From positions 620,001-684,000 of the forward strand of contig NZ_FRXO01000002.1 of NCBI RefSeq assembly GCF_900148505.1: a stretch of 64,000 bases of DNA, in the 5' to 3' direction. A program made the translations under genes and the position numbers. The notes below the pieces were generated by a model. That model did not search any database, was not told the origin of the DNA, and saw only the letters and a list, made by a program, of their open reading frames with translations. Origin of the DNA: Pseudoxanthobacter soli DSM 19599. Lineage in GTDB: Bacteria; Pseudomonadota; Alphaproteobacteria; Rhizobiales; Segnochrobactraceae. Shown here one piece after another: positions 30,437 to 40,189 of this stretch. How positions within the stretch are numbered: the stretch's first letter is position 1; each line of letters begins with the position of its first letter.

Positions 30437-30914
30437 GACACGGCCTGAGGCAGGGCCCGTCGCCCGCGCGCCCCGGAGACGACGGTCGGGGTCATCGCGG
30501 TGCGCGCGTGCCGCTGCCGCCACGAACGGTCCGATCCGAACGCAGCCGCCGCGGCGCGATCACGATCCGCTGAACGCGCGGAATCGGACGTGTCTGCCTG
30601 ATTGTTGCCCCGTCCTCGTGCTCCGATCGTCCATTGTCGCAGCCCATGGCCGCGGCAGAGGGGTATGCCGGCTTCGCAGACAGGCGCGGTTCTTGCTAAA
30701 GTCCCGGAGGGCCGTTCGACGGCTGCCGGCGACACATCGGGCGCGCCGGAACGACCTTTGCGACGGGATGGCTTCCATCTTGTCGCCAGGGCGCTCCGTC
30801 GGCATCGCCGGCGCCGGGGAACCCCGCATTTCGGCCGGATGCCCGTTTTGGACTCCGGATCTCGCGGTCCCGAAGACTGCGCCGGCGCCGCCGGGCACCA
30901 CGACGGGACGAGCA
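30437..30914. other. Intergenic region upstream of the TIGR02302 gene
   Basis: This 478-bp gap contains several open frames on both strands but none with recognisable motifs or a good ribosome binding site. It probably holds the promoter of the TIGR02302 gene. No repeat or terminator with a T tract was seen. Confidence 0.4.
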
Positions 30915-33680
30915 ATGGACGGGGCCAAGCGCATGACGCGACCGACCGATACAGCGGCCGACGCCACGCCCGGAGCATCCGGTGCCGGCGGGCCCGCCCG
31001 CGAGAGCGGACCGCAGGCGGCGATCGACCGGCTGGTACGCCGTGCCCGCCTCGCCATCCTGTGGGAGCGTGCGTGGCCGCCGCTGGCCTTCGTCCTCGGC
31101 ATCGTCGCGCTTTTCTTCGGCGCGTCCTGGCTCGGCCTCTGGTCGGTTGTCGATCCGTGGGTGCGCGCGGTGCTGCTCGCGGCGTTCGCCGCGCTGTTCG
31201 CCGTGCCGCTCGTCGCCCTCGTGCGCTTCGCCCGCCCGCTGCGGACGGACGCCATCGCCCGCATCGAGCAGGTCTCCGGGCGGCCGCACCGTCCGCTCAC
31301 CGCGTTCGACGATTCCCTTGCCGATCCCGAGGCAGACCCCACCACCCGCGCGCTGTGGAGCGCCCACCGCCGCCGCGTCGCGGCCGAGATCGCCTCGCTC
31401 CAGGCCGGCGCCCCCGCTCCGAAGCTCTACCGCCGCGATCCGTTCGCCGTCCGCGCCGTCGTCGGCCTCGTGCTGTTCGTCGGGCTGTTCGCCGGTGCCG
31501 GCCACTATCGCGAGCGGATCGCCGCCGCGTTCGCGCCGTTCGCCAGCCCCGTCGCCGCGCCGCCCGTGCGCCTCGACGCCTGGGTGACGCCGCCGGGCTA
31601 TACCGGCCGCGCGCCGGTGTTCCTGACCGGCGCCACCGCCGGCAACGGCGAGCGCACCGTGCGCGTGCCGTCGGGCAGCGAACTCGTGGTGCGCATCCAG
31701 GGCGCGAACGATGCCCGGGTGACGGCCGAGGACGCGGAGGGTTCGCACGTCGTCGAGCCGACGGCGCCGGAAGGCGCCGGCGGCAAAACGGCCGATGCGA
31801 AGGCCGGGGAGGCGAAAAAGCCCGCGGACGCCTCCACCGCGACGGCCGCGATACCGGCCGAACGGCGCATCGCGCTGACCGCGAACGGCAGCGTGACGGT
31901 GACCCGGGAAGGCGCGCAGCTCGCGCGCTGGAACTTCGTCGTCGACCGCGACACGCCGCCGACCATCGCCTGGACCGGCGCGCCCACCGCGGACAAGGGC
32001 AACGCGCTCCAGTTCAACTATCAGGTCTCCGACGATTACGGGGTCAGCGAGGCGTTCGCGCTCGTCAAGCCGATCCCGGAGCCCGGCGCCGACGGTCGCC
32101 GGCCGCTGGTGGACGCGCCCGAGGTGCGTCTTTCCCTGCCGCCGAAGCCCGCCCGCAGCGGTGCCGCCAGGACGGTCGAGAACCTGACCAAGCACCCGTG
32201 GGCCGGCAGCCGCGTCAGCGTCGTGCTCGTCGCGCGCGACGAGGCCGGCCAGGAAGGCCGCTCCGAGCCGATGGAAGTGACGCTGCCCGAGCGCCCGTTC
32301 CGCGTGCCGCTCGCCCGCGCCATCATCGAGCAGCGCCGTGATCTCGCCCTCGACGCCGAGGCGCAGCTTCAGGTGATCGAGGCGCTCGACGCGCTGATGA
32401 TCGCGCCCGACGGCATCTTCCGCAGCCCGACCGCCTATCTCGGCACCCGCATGGTCTATGGCAAGCTCGTCGCGGCCCGCAGCGACGACGCGCTGAAGCC
32501 CCTGCTCGACGAGATGTGGGAGCTGGCGCTCGCCGTCGAGGACGGCTCCACCTCCCTCGCCGCCCAGGCGCTGCGCGACGCGCAGGACCGGCTGCGGCAG
32601 GCCTTGCAGGACGGCGCCTCCGACGAGGAGATCGCCCGCCTCACCGAGGAACTGCGACAGGCGATGCAGCGCTATCTGAGCGCGCTCGCCGAGCAGGCCC
32701 GCCGCAATCCCCAGTCCGCCCAGTCCCCGCCCGATCAGGACACCCAGATGGTGCGCCCGCAGGATCTCGACGAGATGCTGAAGCGCATCGAGGAACTGTC
32801 CAAGACCGGGTCGAAGGAGGCCGCCGAGCAGTTGCTGTCGCAGCTCCAGGAGATGCTGGAGAACATGCAGATGGCCCAGCCCGGCCAGAACGGTCCGGGC
32901 CAGCAGGGCCAGGGTTCGCTCGATGCCCTCGGCCGCATGATCCAGGAGCAGCAGAAGCTGATGGACGAGACCTATCGTCTCGACCGCGGCGACGGACAGG
33001 GTCAGGACGGCCAGCAGGGCCAGACCGGCGAGGGACAGCAGGGCCAGAACGGCAGCGGTCAGGACGGCAGCGGACGACTGCAGGAACTCCAGCGCCGGCA
33101 GGATCAGCTGAGCCAGCAGCTCGGCCGGATGCTCGACGAACTCAACCGCCAGAACGGCAGCCAGCCGGGTCAGGGCCAGGGTCAGGGTCAGGGTCAGGGC
33201 GACACGCCCGGCCAGGGCCAGATGGGCCAGAACCAGGGCCAGACGCCAGGTCAATCGGGCAATGGTCAGTCCGGCGAAGGTCAGCCCGGCGATGGTCGCG
33301 ACGCGCTCGGCCGCGCCGGCCGCGCCATGGGCGATGCCGGCCGCTCGCTCGGCAACCGCGACACCGCCAACGCCCTCGACCAGCAGGGCGAGGCCCTCGA
33401 CGCGCTGCGCCGCGGCGCCCAGCAGATGGCCGAGCAGATGGCCCGCCAGAACGGCCAGCAGCGCGGCAACGGCTCCGGTCCCTATGCCGGCAGCGAGGAC
33501 CCCCTCGGCCGTTCGCGCCACAGCCAGGGCCCGGATTTCGGCACCAGCGTCAAGGTGCCGGACGAGATCGACGTGCAGCGCGCCCGCCGCATCCTCGACG
33601 AGCTGCGCCGCCGCCTCGGCGAACTCGGCCGCTCGCAGTTCGAGCTCGACTATCTGGAGCGCCTGCTGCCGCACGATTGA
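30915..33680 (+). CDS. TIGR02302/DUF4175 envelope protein
   Basis: A protein of about 921 residues, with ATG at 30915; ATG at 30933 is possible. Two N-terminal membrane segments (PPLAFVLGIVALFFGASWLGLW and VRAVLLAAFAALFAVPLVAL) and a third near residue 180 anchor it. A long periplasmic part follows with YTGRAPVFLTG. The last third is rich in Gln, Gly and Asp, with tracts such as GQGQGQGQGQGD coded by a hexamer repeat at 33168-33197. It matches the uncharacterised TIGR02302 family of alphaproteobacteria, usually found behind lysA as here. No enzyme motif is visible. A role in the cell envelope is inferred from topology. Confidence 0.85.
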   Translation: MDGAKRMTRPTDTAADATPGASGAGGPARESGPQAAIDRLVRRARLAILWERAWPPLAFVLGIVALFFGASWLGLWSVVDPWVRAVLLAAFAALFAVPLVALVRFARPLRTDAIARIEQVSGRPHRPLTAFDDSLADPEADPTTRALWSAHRRRVAAEIASLQAGAPAPKLYRRDPFAVRAVVGLVLFVGLFAGAGHYRERIAAAFAPFASPVAAPPVRLDAWVTPPGYTGRAPVFLTGATAGNGERTVRVPSGSELVVRIQGANDARVTAEDAEGSHVVEPTAPEGAGGKTADAKAGEAKKPADASTATAAIPAERRIALTANGSVTVTREGAQLARWNFVVDRDTPPTIAWTGAPTADKGNALQFNYQVSDDYGVSEAFALVKPIPEPGADGRRPLVDAPEVRLSLPPKPARSGAARTVENLTKHPWAGSRVSVVLVARDEAGQEGRSEPMEVTLPERPFRVPLARAIIEQRRDLALDAEAQLQVIEALDALMIAPDGIFRSPTAYLGTRMVYGKLVAARSDDALKPLLDEMWELALAVEDGSTSLAAQALRDAQDRLRQALQDGASDEEIARLTEELRQAMQRYLSALAEQARRNPQSAQSPPDQDTQMVRPQDLDEMLKRIEELSKTGSKEAAEQLLSQLQEMLENMQMAQPGQNGPGQQGQGSLDALGRMIQEQQKLMDETYRLDRGDGQGQDGQQGQTGEGQQGQNGSGQDGSGRLQELQRRQDQLSQQLGRMLDELNRQNGSQPGQGQGQGQGQGDTPGQGQMGQNQGQTPGQSGNGQSGEGQPGDGRDALGRAGRAMGDAGRSLGNRDTANALDQQGEALDALRRGAQQMAEQMARQNGQQRGNGSGPYAGSEDPLGRSRHSQGPDFGTSVKVPDEIDVQRARRILDELRRRLGELGRSQFELDYLERLLPHD
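33168..33197 (+). repeat. Hexamer tandem repeat in the TIGR02302 gene
   Basis: Five consecutive copies of GGTCAG (the second is GGCCAG), coding for a Gly-Gln dipeptide tract. Such runs can change length by slippage without breaking the frame. Confidence 0.9.
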
Positions 33681-33809
33681 CCGGCGTCGTTCCGTCCCGA
33701 AGCGCGCCCGTGTCGCAGGCGGGCGCCCTTCCCGGGGTGCTATAGCGGCCGCGCCGGGGCGCGCTCCGGCGCCTGCCGGCGGCCCGCCGGAACAGCGGCG
33801 GAGGAAAGC

Positions 33810-34118
33810 ATGGCCGACGGCGACGACGATTACGTTTACGACGAGGCCACCGGCGAATGGCGCCCGGCGTCCGAGCTTGCGGCGGAAGCCGCCGCGGCCA
33901 GCGGGATCGTGGTGCGCGACGCCGCCGGCACGGTGCTCGCCGACGGCGATTCCGTCACCCTGATCAAGGACCTGAAGGTGAAGGGCGCCAACCAGACCCT
34001 GAAGCAGGGCACGGTGATCCGCTCGATCCGCCTCACCGACAATCCCGACGAGATCGACTGCCGCTACGAAGGCATCAAGGGCCTCGTGCTGCGCACGGAA
34101 TTCGTGCGCAAACGCTGA
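33810..34118 (+). CDS. YjdM-like (PhnA) protein without zinc ribbon
   Basis: A 102-residue protein. The C-terminal 70 residues match YjdM/PhnA well: VVRDAAGTVLADGDSVTLIKD, then LKVKGANQTLKQGT and GLVLRTEFVRKR. YjdM normally starts with a zinc ribbon of four cysteines; here that part is MADGDDDYVYDEATGEWRPA with no cysteine at all, though the spacing of Y-x-Y and EW is similar. The function of YjdM is not firmly known. The neighbours do not point to phosphonate use. Confidence 0.82.
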   Translation: MADGDDDYVYDEATGEWRPASELAAEAAAASGIVVRDAAGTVLADGDSVTLIKDLKVKGANQTLKQGTVIRSIRLTDNPDEIDCRYEGIKGLVLRTEFVRKR

Positions 34119-34417
34119 CCCGCGGCACCGTCCCCGCCGCCTGCCTGTCGCGCCCGCCGCCCGCCCCCTTTGCGGAACCGCTTGATGCGGCCGCGGCGGC
34201 GTGATAGCAGCACGCTCGGTCGGGTCTTTTCCCGGCCCCCGTGTTCCGGACGACCCATGGTCCCTGCGCCGACCCTCCTGCGACGACGACCGATCGGTCG
34301 CGGCTTCGAGCCGCGCGCCGTCTGCCGTTGCGCGCGCCGTCGGCCGGGTTGAACCGGCGGATCGCGGTGGCGCAATCGGCTCTCCGAGAGACGCCCCCAT
34401 CGATCCGGTCCCCTGTG

Positions 34418-34912
34418 ATGTTCGCCATTTCCACTCTGATCCGGCATGAGCTGCCGGAAGATGCCGCTGCGGTCGACGCGCTGCACGAGATCGCCTTCGG
34501 CCCCGGCCGGTTCGCCAAGACGGCCTACCGGCTGCGGGAAGGCGTGCCGTGCGACCCCGCCCTCTCGTTCGTCGCGCTCGCCGGCACCCGCATCGTCGGC
34601 TCCGTGCGGCTGACGCCGATCCTGATCGGCCAGCGGCCCGCGACCCTGCTCGGCCCGCTCTGCGTCCATCCCGATGCCCAGAGCCGCGGCACCGGCCGCA
34701 ACCTCGTCGCCGCCGCGCTTGAGGCCGCGACAGCCCGGCAGGCCGGCCCCGTGCTGCTGGTCGGCGACCGCGCCTATTACGAGCCCCTCGGCTTCGCCCC
34801 CGTCCCCCCCGGCGCGATCACCCTGCCCGGCCCGGTCGACGCCAACCGGCTGATGATCGCGGCTGCGGGCGCGGCGGGTCCGTTCCAGGGTCCGGCGCGC
34901 CGCCGCGCCTGA
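34418..34912 (+). CDS. GNAT-family N-acetyltransferase
   Basis: A 164-residue protein with ATG at 34418 (MFAISTLIRHELPED). The acetyl-CoA site is LCVHPDAQSRGTGRNLV, the Q/RxxGxG/A motif. The C-terminal YYEPLGFAPVPPGAITLPGPVD is typical of the YhbS-like group (COG3153). The acceptor is unknown. The approximately 300 bp upstream contain no recognisable gene. Confidence 0.87.
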   Translation: MFAISTLIRHELPEDAAAVDALHEIAFGPGRFAKTAYRLREGVPCDPALSFVALAGTRIVGSVRLTPILIGQRPATLLGPLCVHPDAQSRGTGRNLVAAALEAATARQAGPVLLVGDRAYYEPLGFAPVPPGAITLPGPVDANRLMIAAAGAAGPFQGPARRRA

Positions 34913-35102
34913 AGGCCGGCCGCTCCCACCGGGCGTGTTCCGCCGGAAGAGGCCGCGACCGGCTGAAACCGCATCCGCTCCCGTGCGTTGCCCCGATGTG
35001 GCACGACGACCCGCCTGCGGCTTGAAGCACGCCATGATGAAATGTCATGCTGCCCGGGCCGGTGGCGGGGCGCCGGCCGTTTCACCGAGGGCGGCGAGGG
35101 AC

Positions 35103-36047
35103 ATGAGCGAGCACAGCGCAGCCGGAGCGCGCCGACCGCACGAGGCCGCCGGGAAGGCGCCACGCCGGCGGCGACGGCGGGTGATCGCCACCCGCGACGT
35201 GCTCACGCGCGCCTTTTCCCACTTCAACGACGACGACGGCTGGGCGATGGCGAGCCACGTCGCGCTGCAGATCCTTCTCTCGCTGTTCCCGTTCCTGATC
35301 GTCGTCGCGGCGATCGCCGGGGCGATCGGATCGGAGGAACTGGCGGGCGAGGTGACCGAGCTGGTGTTCGAGACCTGGCCGAAGGAGGTCGCCCGGCCGA
35401 TCGCCGAGCAGGCCCACGAGGTCTTGACCCGCAACCACACCAGCGCGATCACCCTCGGCCTGCTGTTCTCGTTCTGGTTCGCCTCGAACGGCGTGGAGGC
35501 CATCCGCAGCGCCCTGAACCGGGCCTATCGCCTCGTCGAGACGCGCAGCTACGTCATGCGGCGCCTGCAGAGCTTCCTGTTCGTCTGCCTCGGCGCGTTC
35601 GGGCTTTTGTCGCTGGCGATCCTCGTCGTGTTCGGCCCGCTGCTGTGGGACGCCATCGTCTGGCGCGCGCCGTGGCTCGCCAACATGGAGCGCGGCGTGC
35701 GCTATCTGCGCCTCGGCGTCGCCACCGCGGTGCTCGGCATCGTGCTCGTCGCCTCCCACGTCTGGCTGCCGTGCGGCCGGCGCGGCGTGCTGGAAATCCT
35801 GCCGGGCGTCGTGGTCACGCTGGTGGCCTGGCTCGTCGCCGGCGCGGGCTTCGGCTTCTACCTGCACCGCTTCGCCACCTATTCCAACACCTATGCCGGG
35901 CTTGCCAACGTCACGGTGGCCATCGTGTTCCTCTATCTGATCTCCACGCTGTTCCTCGCCGGCGCCGAGATCAACGCCGCCGTCGGCATCCGCCGCGCCG
36001 AGCGCAGAACCGGCCAGCCGGCCGGTCCCAATCCGCCGAAAGTATAA
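35103..36047 (+). CDS. YihY/BrkB-family membrane protein
   Basis: The protein has 314 residues from ATG at 35103. A basic N-terminal tail (PRRRRRRV) is followed by about six membrane helices. Family marks are HFNDDDGWAMASHVALQILLSLFPFLIV, NGVEAIRSALNRAYR, and the C-terminal YSNTYAGLANVTVAIVFLYLIS. The family was once called ribonuclease BN, which is wrong; its function is unknown. A transport role is only a guess. Confidence 0.88.
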   Translation: MSEHSAAGARRPHEAAGKAPRRRRRRVIATRDVLTRAFSHFNDDDGWAMASHVALQILLSLFPFLIVVAAIAGAIGSEELAGEVTELVFETWPKEVARPIAEQAHEVLTRNHTSAITLGLLFSFWFASNGVEAIRSALNRAYRLVETRSYVMRRLQSFLFVCLGAFGLLSLAILVVFGPLLWDAIVWRAPWLANMERGVRYLRLGVATAVLGIVLVASHVWLPCGRRGVLEILPGVVVTLVAWLVAGAGFGFYLHRFATYSNTYAGLANVTVAIVFLYLISTLFLAGAEINAAVGIRRAERRTGQPAGPNPPKV

Positions 36048-36095
36048 AGCCGGCCGCGCGCCGGCCCCCATCACCCGAAAATTGCTGCATGTGCG

Positions 36096-36110
36096 TTGAA
36101 ACCCTTTCAA
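36096..36110. promoter_or_regulatory. Inverted repeat upstream of the L,D-transpeptidase gene
   Basis: TTGAAA-CCC-TTTCAA, a perfect six-base inverted repeat with a three-base centre, about 90 bp upstream of the start codon in an AT-richer stretch. It could be an operator or part of the promoter; no T tract follows, so it is not a terminator. Confidence 0.3.
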
Positions 36111-36199
36111 ACGGTCATCGTTTATTAGGGGTATCGACCGATGTTGGTGCGTGGAGGGCGGGGCCCCCATCAGCCATTCAGCTTTGGAGGGGGCCGGTT

Positions 36200-36904
36200 A
36201 TGGGCCGTTTAGCCGTTTTCATCGGAGCCTGCGCCACCGCTGCCGGCCTCGCCGTGATGCCCGCCATCGCCGATGAGCAGGAGCCGGCCGGCCAGTTCTT
36301 CGATCCCAGCTCGAAGACGTGGGTGACCTATTATCTCTCGCGCGAAGAACTGGCGCGCCGCCAGCAGGAAAAGTTCGCACGCCGCGTCGTTCCGATCGAG
36401 ACCAACGAAGTCCCGGGCACGGTCATCATCGACACCATCAACCGCTACCTCTACCTCGTCCAGCCGGACGGCCAGGCCATCCGCTACGGCATCGGCGTCG
36501 GCAAGGAGGGGTTCGAGTGGTCCGGCGTCGAACGCATCTCGCGCAAGGCCGAGTGGCCGAGCTGGACCCCGCCGGCCGAGATGCTGGCGCGCCGCCCCGA
36601 TCTGCCGCGCTTCATGACCGGCGGCCCGAAGAACCCCCTCGGCGCCCGTGCGCTCTATCTCGGCAACACGCTCTATCGCGTGCACGGCACCAACGAGGAC
36701 TGGAGCATCGGCTACGCCGTCTCCTCCGGCTGCATCCGCCTGAAGAACAAGGACGTCACCGACCTCTACGAGCGCGTGAATGTCGGCGCCAAGGTCATCG
36801 TGATCGGGCCCGACAGCAACTACCCGATCCCGCCGGTGCTGGACCTCACCCGGCCGCAGCCGAAGCTGCCGGCGCCCGCGCTCGCCAACCGCCCGGCCTC
36901 CTGA
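36200..36904 (+). CDS. L,D-transpeptidase (YkuD domain)
   Basis: The protein has 234 residues from ATG at 36200 behind TTGGAGGGGGCC. A signal peptide (RLAVFIGACATAAGLAVMPAIA) sends it to the periplasm. The YkuD domain has GTVIIDTINRYLYLV and the catalytic region HGTNED...VSSGCIRL with the active Cys. These enzymes make 3-3 cross-links in peptidoglycan or attach proteins to it. It converges on the pyridoxal kinase gene with 78 bp between. Confidence 0.94.
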   Translation: MGRLAVFIGACATAAGLAVMPAIADEQEPAGQFFDPSSKTWVTYYLSREELARRQQEKFARRVVPIETNEVPGTVIIDTINRYLYLVQPDGQAIRYGIGVGKEGFEWSGVERISRKAEWPSWTPPAEMLARRPDLPRFMTGGPKNPLGARALYLGNTLYRVHGTNEDWSIGYAVSSGCIRLKNKDVTDLYERVNVGAKVIVIGPDSNYPIPPVLDLTRPQPKLPAPALANRPAS

Positions 36905-36982
36905 TCGCAGCCCCCGCTTCGGCGCCGGCATCCCGGCCGGCGCCAGAGGCTATCCCGTTCAGAGGGACAAGCGCTCCGGCCC

Positions 36983-37918
36983 CTACCGGATCACCGGCGT
37001 CGGCGCGCGGCGTCCGGAAACCTCGGCGAGGCGGCGAACGTGGATGTTCGCGGCCGGGCGCACCAGGCTCTCCTGCTCGGCCACGAACAGAAGCTCGTCC
37101 GCCCCAGCCTTCACCGAGCGCGCCACCACCTCGTAGGTCGAGGCGGTCGCCCGCACCAGCACCGCTTCCGCCGACGCGCCCGACAGCAGCCCCGCCGTGA
37201 ACAGCGCGGCGATGAGGTCGCCCGTGCCGCTCGGCGCCTCCGAGAACGCGGGGTGCTCGGCCATCAGCGCGCTGTCGCGGGTGACGAGCATGGTGGCGAT
37301 GGAATTGCGCATCATCGCGGGCGCCGACGTCGCCAGCACCCGCTCCGGTCCGAGGGCGCGCGCGGCCGCCAGCACCTCGGCCGTGGTCTCGACAGGCATG
37401 CCTGTCAGCCACCCGAGTTCCCAGACATTCGGCGTCGCAGCATCGGCCATCGGCAGCAGCACGTCGCGCACCGCGTCCGCCGTCTCGCGCGAGACATAGA
37501 GGCCGCCGACGTCCCCGATCACCGGGTCGCAGACGAACAGGATGTCCGGCTTCATCTGCTTCGCGCGCGCCACGAAGCGGGCGATCGCGGTCGCCTGCGC
37601 GTGGGAGCCGAGGAAGCCGGTGACGATGGCGCCGACCTCCTTCAGGGACTCCAGCCGGACGAGATCGTTGAGCGCCGCCTCGAAGCGGTCTTCCGGCGGC
37701 TGGATGCGCGTCGAAGGTCCGTGGCCGGTGTGCCAGGGCAGGAACACCGTCGGCACCAGCCACACGGAATGGCCGAGCCGCTCCAGCGCGAACGACAGCG
37801 CCCGCGTGCCGACGCCGCCGCGCGCCACCTGGGACGAAACCGCGATGACCGCCGGCTTGGCGGGCGGCTGGGCGGCGGGCGGCGCGAGGCCGGAAAGCTG
37901 GGACATCGGATCGGTCAT
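36983..37918 (-). CDS. pdxY: Pyridoxal kinase
   Basis: The protein has 311 residues from ATG at 37918; an in-frame ATG at 37957 is possible. The enzyme phosphorylates pyridoxal in the vitamin B6 salvage pathway. Family marks are IAVSSQVARGGVGTRALSF at the start, LPWHTGHGP, VCDPVIGDVGGLYV, and the anion-hole and catalytic motif SGTGDLIAALFTAGLL near the C-terminus. It is divergent from leuD. Confidence 0.9.
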   Translation of the reverse strand: MTDPMSQLSGLAPPAAQPPAKPAVIAVSSQVARGGVGTRALSFALERLGHSVWLVPTVFLPWHTGHGPSTRIQPPEDRFEAALNDLVRLESLKEVGAIVTGFLGSHAQATAIARFVARAKQMKPDILFVCDPVIGDVGGLYVSRETADAVRDVLLPMADAATPNVWELGWLTGMPVETTAEVLAAARALGPERVLATSAPAMMRNSIATMLVTRDSALMAEHPAFSEAPSGTGDLIAALFTAGLLSGASAEAVLVRATASTYEVVARSVKAGADELLFVAEQESLVRPAANIHVRRLAEVSGRRAPTPVIR

Positions 37919-38374
37919 TTCAAAGCCTTTGGAGCGCTCCAGATCGCATGAAATCACACGATCGGGAAGGAAGCGCTCAAGACTAAATCATGCGGCGGGC
38001 GGAAAGCCGTCAAAAAACGCCATGCCGCACGGCGGCGGCATCGCTTGCCGCCCGATGCAGGTCTTCCGGTCGAGCGCGCCGCCCGTCGGCAACGGGATCG
38101 CGCCGGATCACCGCGCGGCCGCCGTCACGCGCCCCCGGACGGTTGAAGCAACTTGCCTTTTCGGGCGCGCACAGGGCGCCTTCGCGCCCGCTCGCGCAGC
38201 CGGCAAGCGGCGTCATTCTGGCCTATCCGCCCTCCCCGGCCCATCCCGCTCTTGACCCGGCGCAATGAACGTCTCAAAGAACGGTTCCAATTCGGCCGTC
38301 CTCGTCCCGGCACCGCTCGAATTTTCGAGCCACCTCGACAGCGGGCCGGCTTTCCGTTCGAGGAATCGCGAGCG
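37919..38374. other. Divergent intergenic region between pdxY and leuD
   Basis: This 456-bp region should hold promoters for both genes. Open frames inside it lack motifs. I saw no leader peptide rich in leucine in front of leuD and no terminator. Confidence 0.4.
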
Positions 38375-38980
38375 ATGCAGAAATTCACCGTACTGACAGG
38401 GGTCGCCGCACCGCTGCCGCTGATCAATATCGACACCGATATGATCATCCCGAAGCAGTATCTGAAGACGATCGAGCGCACCGGCCTCGGCAAGGGCCTG
38501 TTCTCGGAGATGCGCTATAACGAGGATGGCACGGAGAACCCGGACTTCGTTCTGAACAAGCCGGCCTACCGCCACGCCCAGATCCTGGTCGCCGAAGACA
38601 ATTTCGGCTGCGGCTCCAGCCGCGAGCATGCCCCGTGGGCGCTGCTCGATTTCGGCATCCGCTGTGTGATCTCCACCTCGTTCGCCGACATCTTCTACAA
38701 CAACTGCTTCAAGAACGGCATCCTGCCGATCGTCGTCACCCACGAGCAGCTCGGGCTGCTGCTGGACGACGCCGCGCGCGGCGCCAACTCCACCCTGACC
38801 ATCGACCTCGAGGCCCAGGAAATCCGGGGCCCCGACGGCGGCACGGTGCACTTCGAGATCGATCCCTTCCGCAAGCACTGCCTGATGGAGGGGCTGGACG
38901 ATATCGGCCTGACGCTCGCGAAGAAGGACGCCATCGCCGGCCACGAGCACGCCATCGCCGCCGAGCGTCCCTGGGTCTGA
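38375..38980 (+). CDS. leuD: 3-Isopropylmalate dehydratase small subunit
   Basis: The 201-residue swivelling domain of isopropylmalate isomerase, active with LeuC in leucine synthesis. It begins [26 protein letters not shown], and [18 protein letters not shown] is diagnostic. The ribosome binding site is GAGGAA. leuC is not next to it; the next gene is a CitE-like lyase seven bases downstream of the stop. Confidence 0.96.
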   Translation: MQKFTVLTGVAAPLPLINIDTDMIIPKQYLKTIERTGLGKGLFSEMRYNEDGTENPDFVLNKPAYRHAQILVAEDNFGCGSSREHAPWALLDFGIRCVISTSFADIFYNNCFKNGILPIVVTHEQLGLLLDDAARGANSTLTIDLEAQEIRGPDGGTVHFEIDPFRKHCLMEGLDDIGLTLAKKDAIAGHEHAIAAERPWV

Positions 38981-38987
38981 GGCCCCG

Positions 38988-39893
38988 ATGCAGCAGAGCC
39001 CGAAGCGCGCCGTCGCGCTGCGTCCGCGCCGCAGCATCCTCTATGTCCCGGGCTCCAACGCCCGTGCGCTCGACAAGGCCGCCGGCCTGCCGGCGGACGG
39101 TCTGATCCTGGACCTGGAGGATTCGGTCGCCCCCGACATGAAGGATCCCGCCCGCCGCGCCGTTGCCGAGCGGGTGGCGGCCCGCGCCTTTGGTGGCCGG
39201 GAAGTGATCGTGCGCGTCAACGGCGCCGATACGCCGTGGGGCGCGGCGGACCTTGCCGCGGTGGCGGAAGCCGGCCCCGATGCCGTGCTGCTGCCGAAGG
39301 TCGAGAGTGACGACGAGGTGATCGAGGCCGGTCGCGTGCTCGACCGGCTCGGCGCCCCGGCCACGCTCTCGCTCTGGGCGATGATCGAGACGCCGCTCGC
39401 CGCGCTTCGGCCCGAGCAGGTCGCCGCGGCGCGCGAGGCGGAGGTCAACACCCGCCTCACCTGCCTCGTCGTCGGCACCAACGATCTCGCCAAGGTGACC
39501 CGCGCGCGGCTGAAGCCCGGCCGGGCGGCCTTCATGCCCTATCTCACCGCGGCGGTCGCCGCCGCCCGCGCCTACGGCCTCGATGTGATCGACGGCGTGT
39601 GCAACGCGCTCGACGATCCCGCCGCGTTCGAAGCCGAATGCGTCGACGGCCGCGATCTCGGCATGGACGGCAAGACGCTGATCCATCCGAGCCAGATCGA
39701 GGCGGCGAACCGCGTGTTCGCACCCGATGCCGGCGAGATCGCGGAAGCCCGGCGCATCATCGATGCCTTCTCGCTGCCGGAAAACCGCAGCCGGGGCGCC
39801 ATCGCCCTCGACGGCCGCATGGTGGAGCGGCTCCACGCCGATATCGCCCGCCGCACCCTGGCATTGGCCGAGGCCATCGCGGCCGCGTCCTGA
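38988..39893 (+). CDS. CitE-like CoA ester lyase (HpcH/HpaI family)
   Basis: The 301-residue protein begins with the CitE-type stretch RRSILYVPGSNARALDKAAGLPADGLILDLEDSV, with the metal-binding Glu/Asp. Further on come VIVRVNGADTPWG, LLPKVES and GMDGKTLIHPSQIEAANRVF. Relatives split citramalyl-CoA, malyl-CoA or citryl units. The exact substrate is not set; with leuD immediately upstream it is probably co-transcribed, but no pathway link is known to me. Confidence 0.9.
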   Translation: MQQSPKRAVALRPRRSILYVPGSNARALDKAAGLPADGLILDLEDSVAPDMKDPARRAVAERVAARAFGGREVIVRVNGADTPWGAADLAAVAEAGPDAVLLPKVESDDEVIEAGRVLDRLGAPATLSLWAMIETPLAALRPEQVAAAREAEVNTRLTCLVVGTNDLAKVTRARLKPGRAAFMPYLTAAVAAARAYGLDVIDGVCNALDDPAAFEAECVDGRDLGMDGKTLIHPSQIEAANRVFAPDAGEIAEARRIIDAFSLPENRSRGAIALDGRMVERLHADIARRTLALAEAIAAAS

Positions 39894-40189
39894 TTCCGTC
39901 CGGATCCATCAGGCACGGCACGCCGGATAGGCGGCACCGATCCCGCGGCGCCGCCGTCCCGCCGCCGCCCGGTAACGGGCGGCTTCCGTTTGCGTCAGGT
40001 CCGCCTTCCGCCCGGGTCACGACCCGCAGGCGCGGTCCTTGAACAGTGGCCCCGCCATTGCCATATTCGACGGGACGGAAGGATCTGAACCGTCCGGGTG
40101 CCGCTTCGGCGGGCCCGATTCGCCGCCGCGCCGCAAGCGGGCGGCGGGTACCGTAGGATGAAAGCCGCTTGGATGAACGAGGGCTCGCG

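Noticed and set aside
30696-34400. 1234-codon minus-strand frame
   Set aside because: It is antisense to the TIGR02302 gene and neighbours; such long frames are expected in high-GC DNA.
36920-36943. GC-rich hairpin between the L,D-transpeptidase and pdxY genes
   Set aside because: It lacks a T tract on either strand, so it is not called a terminator.
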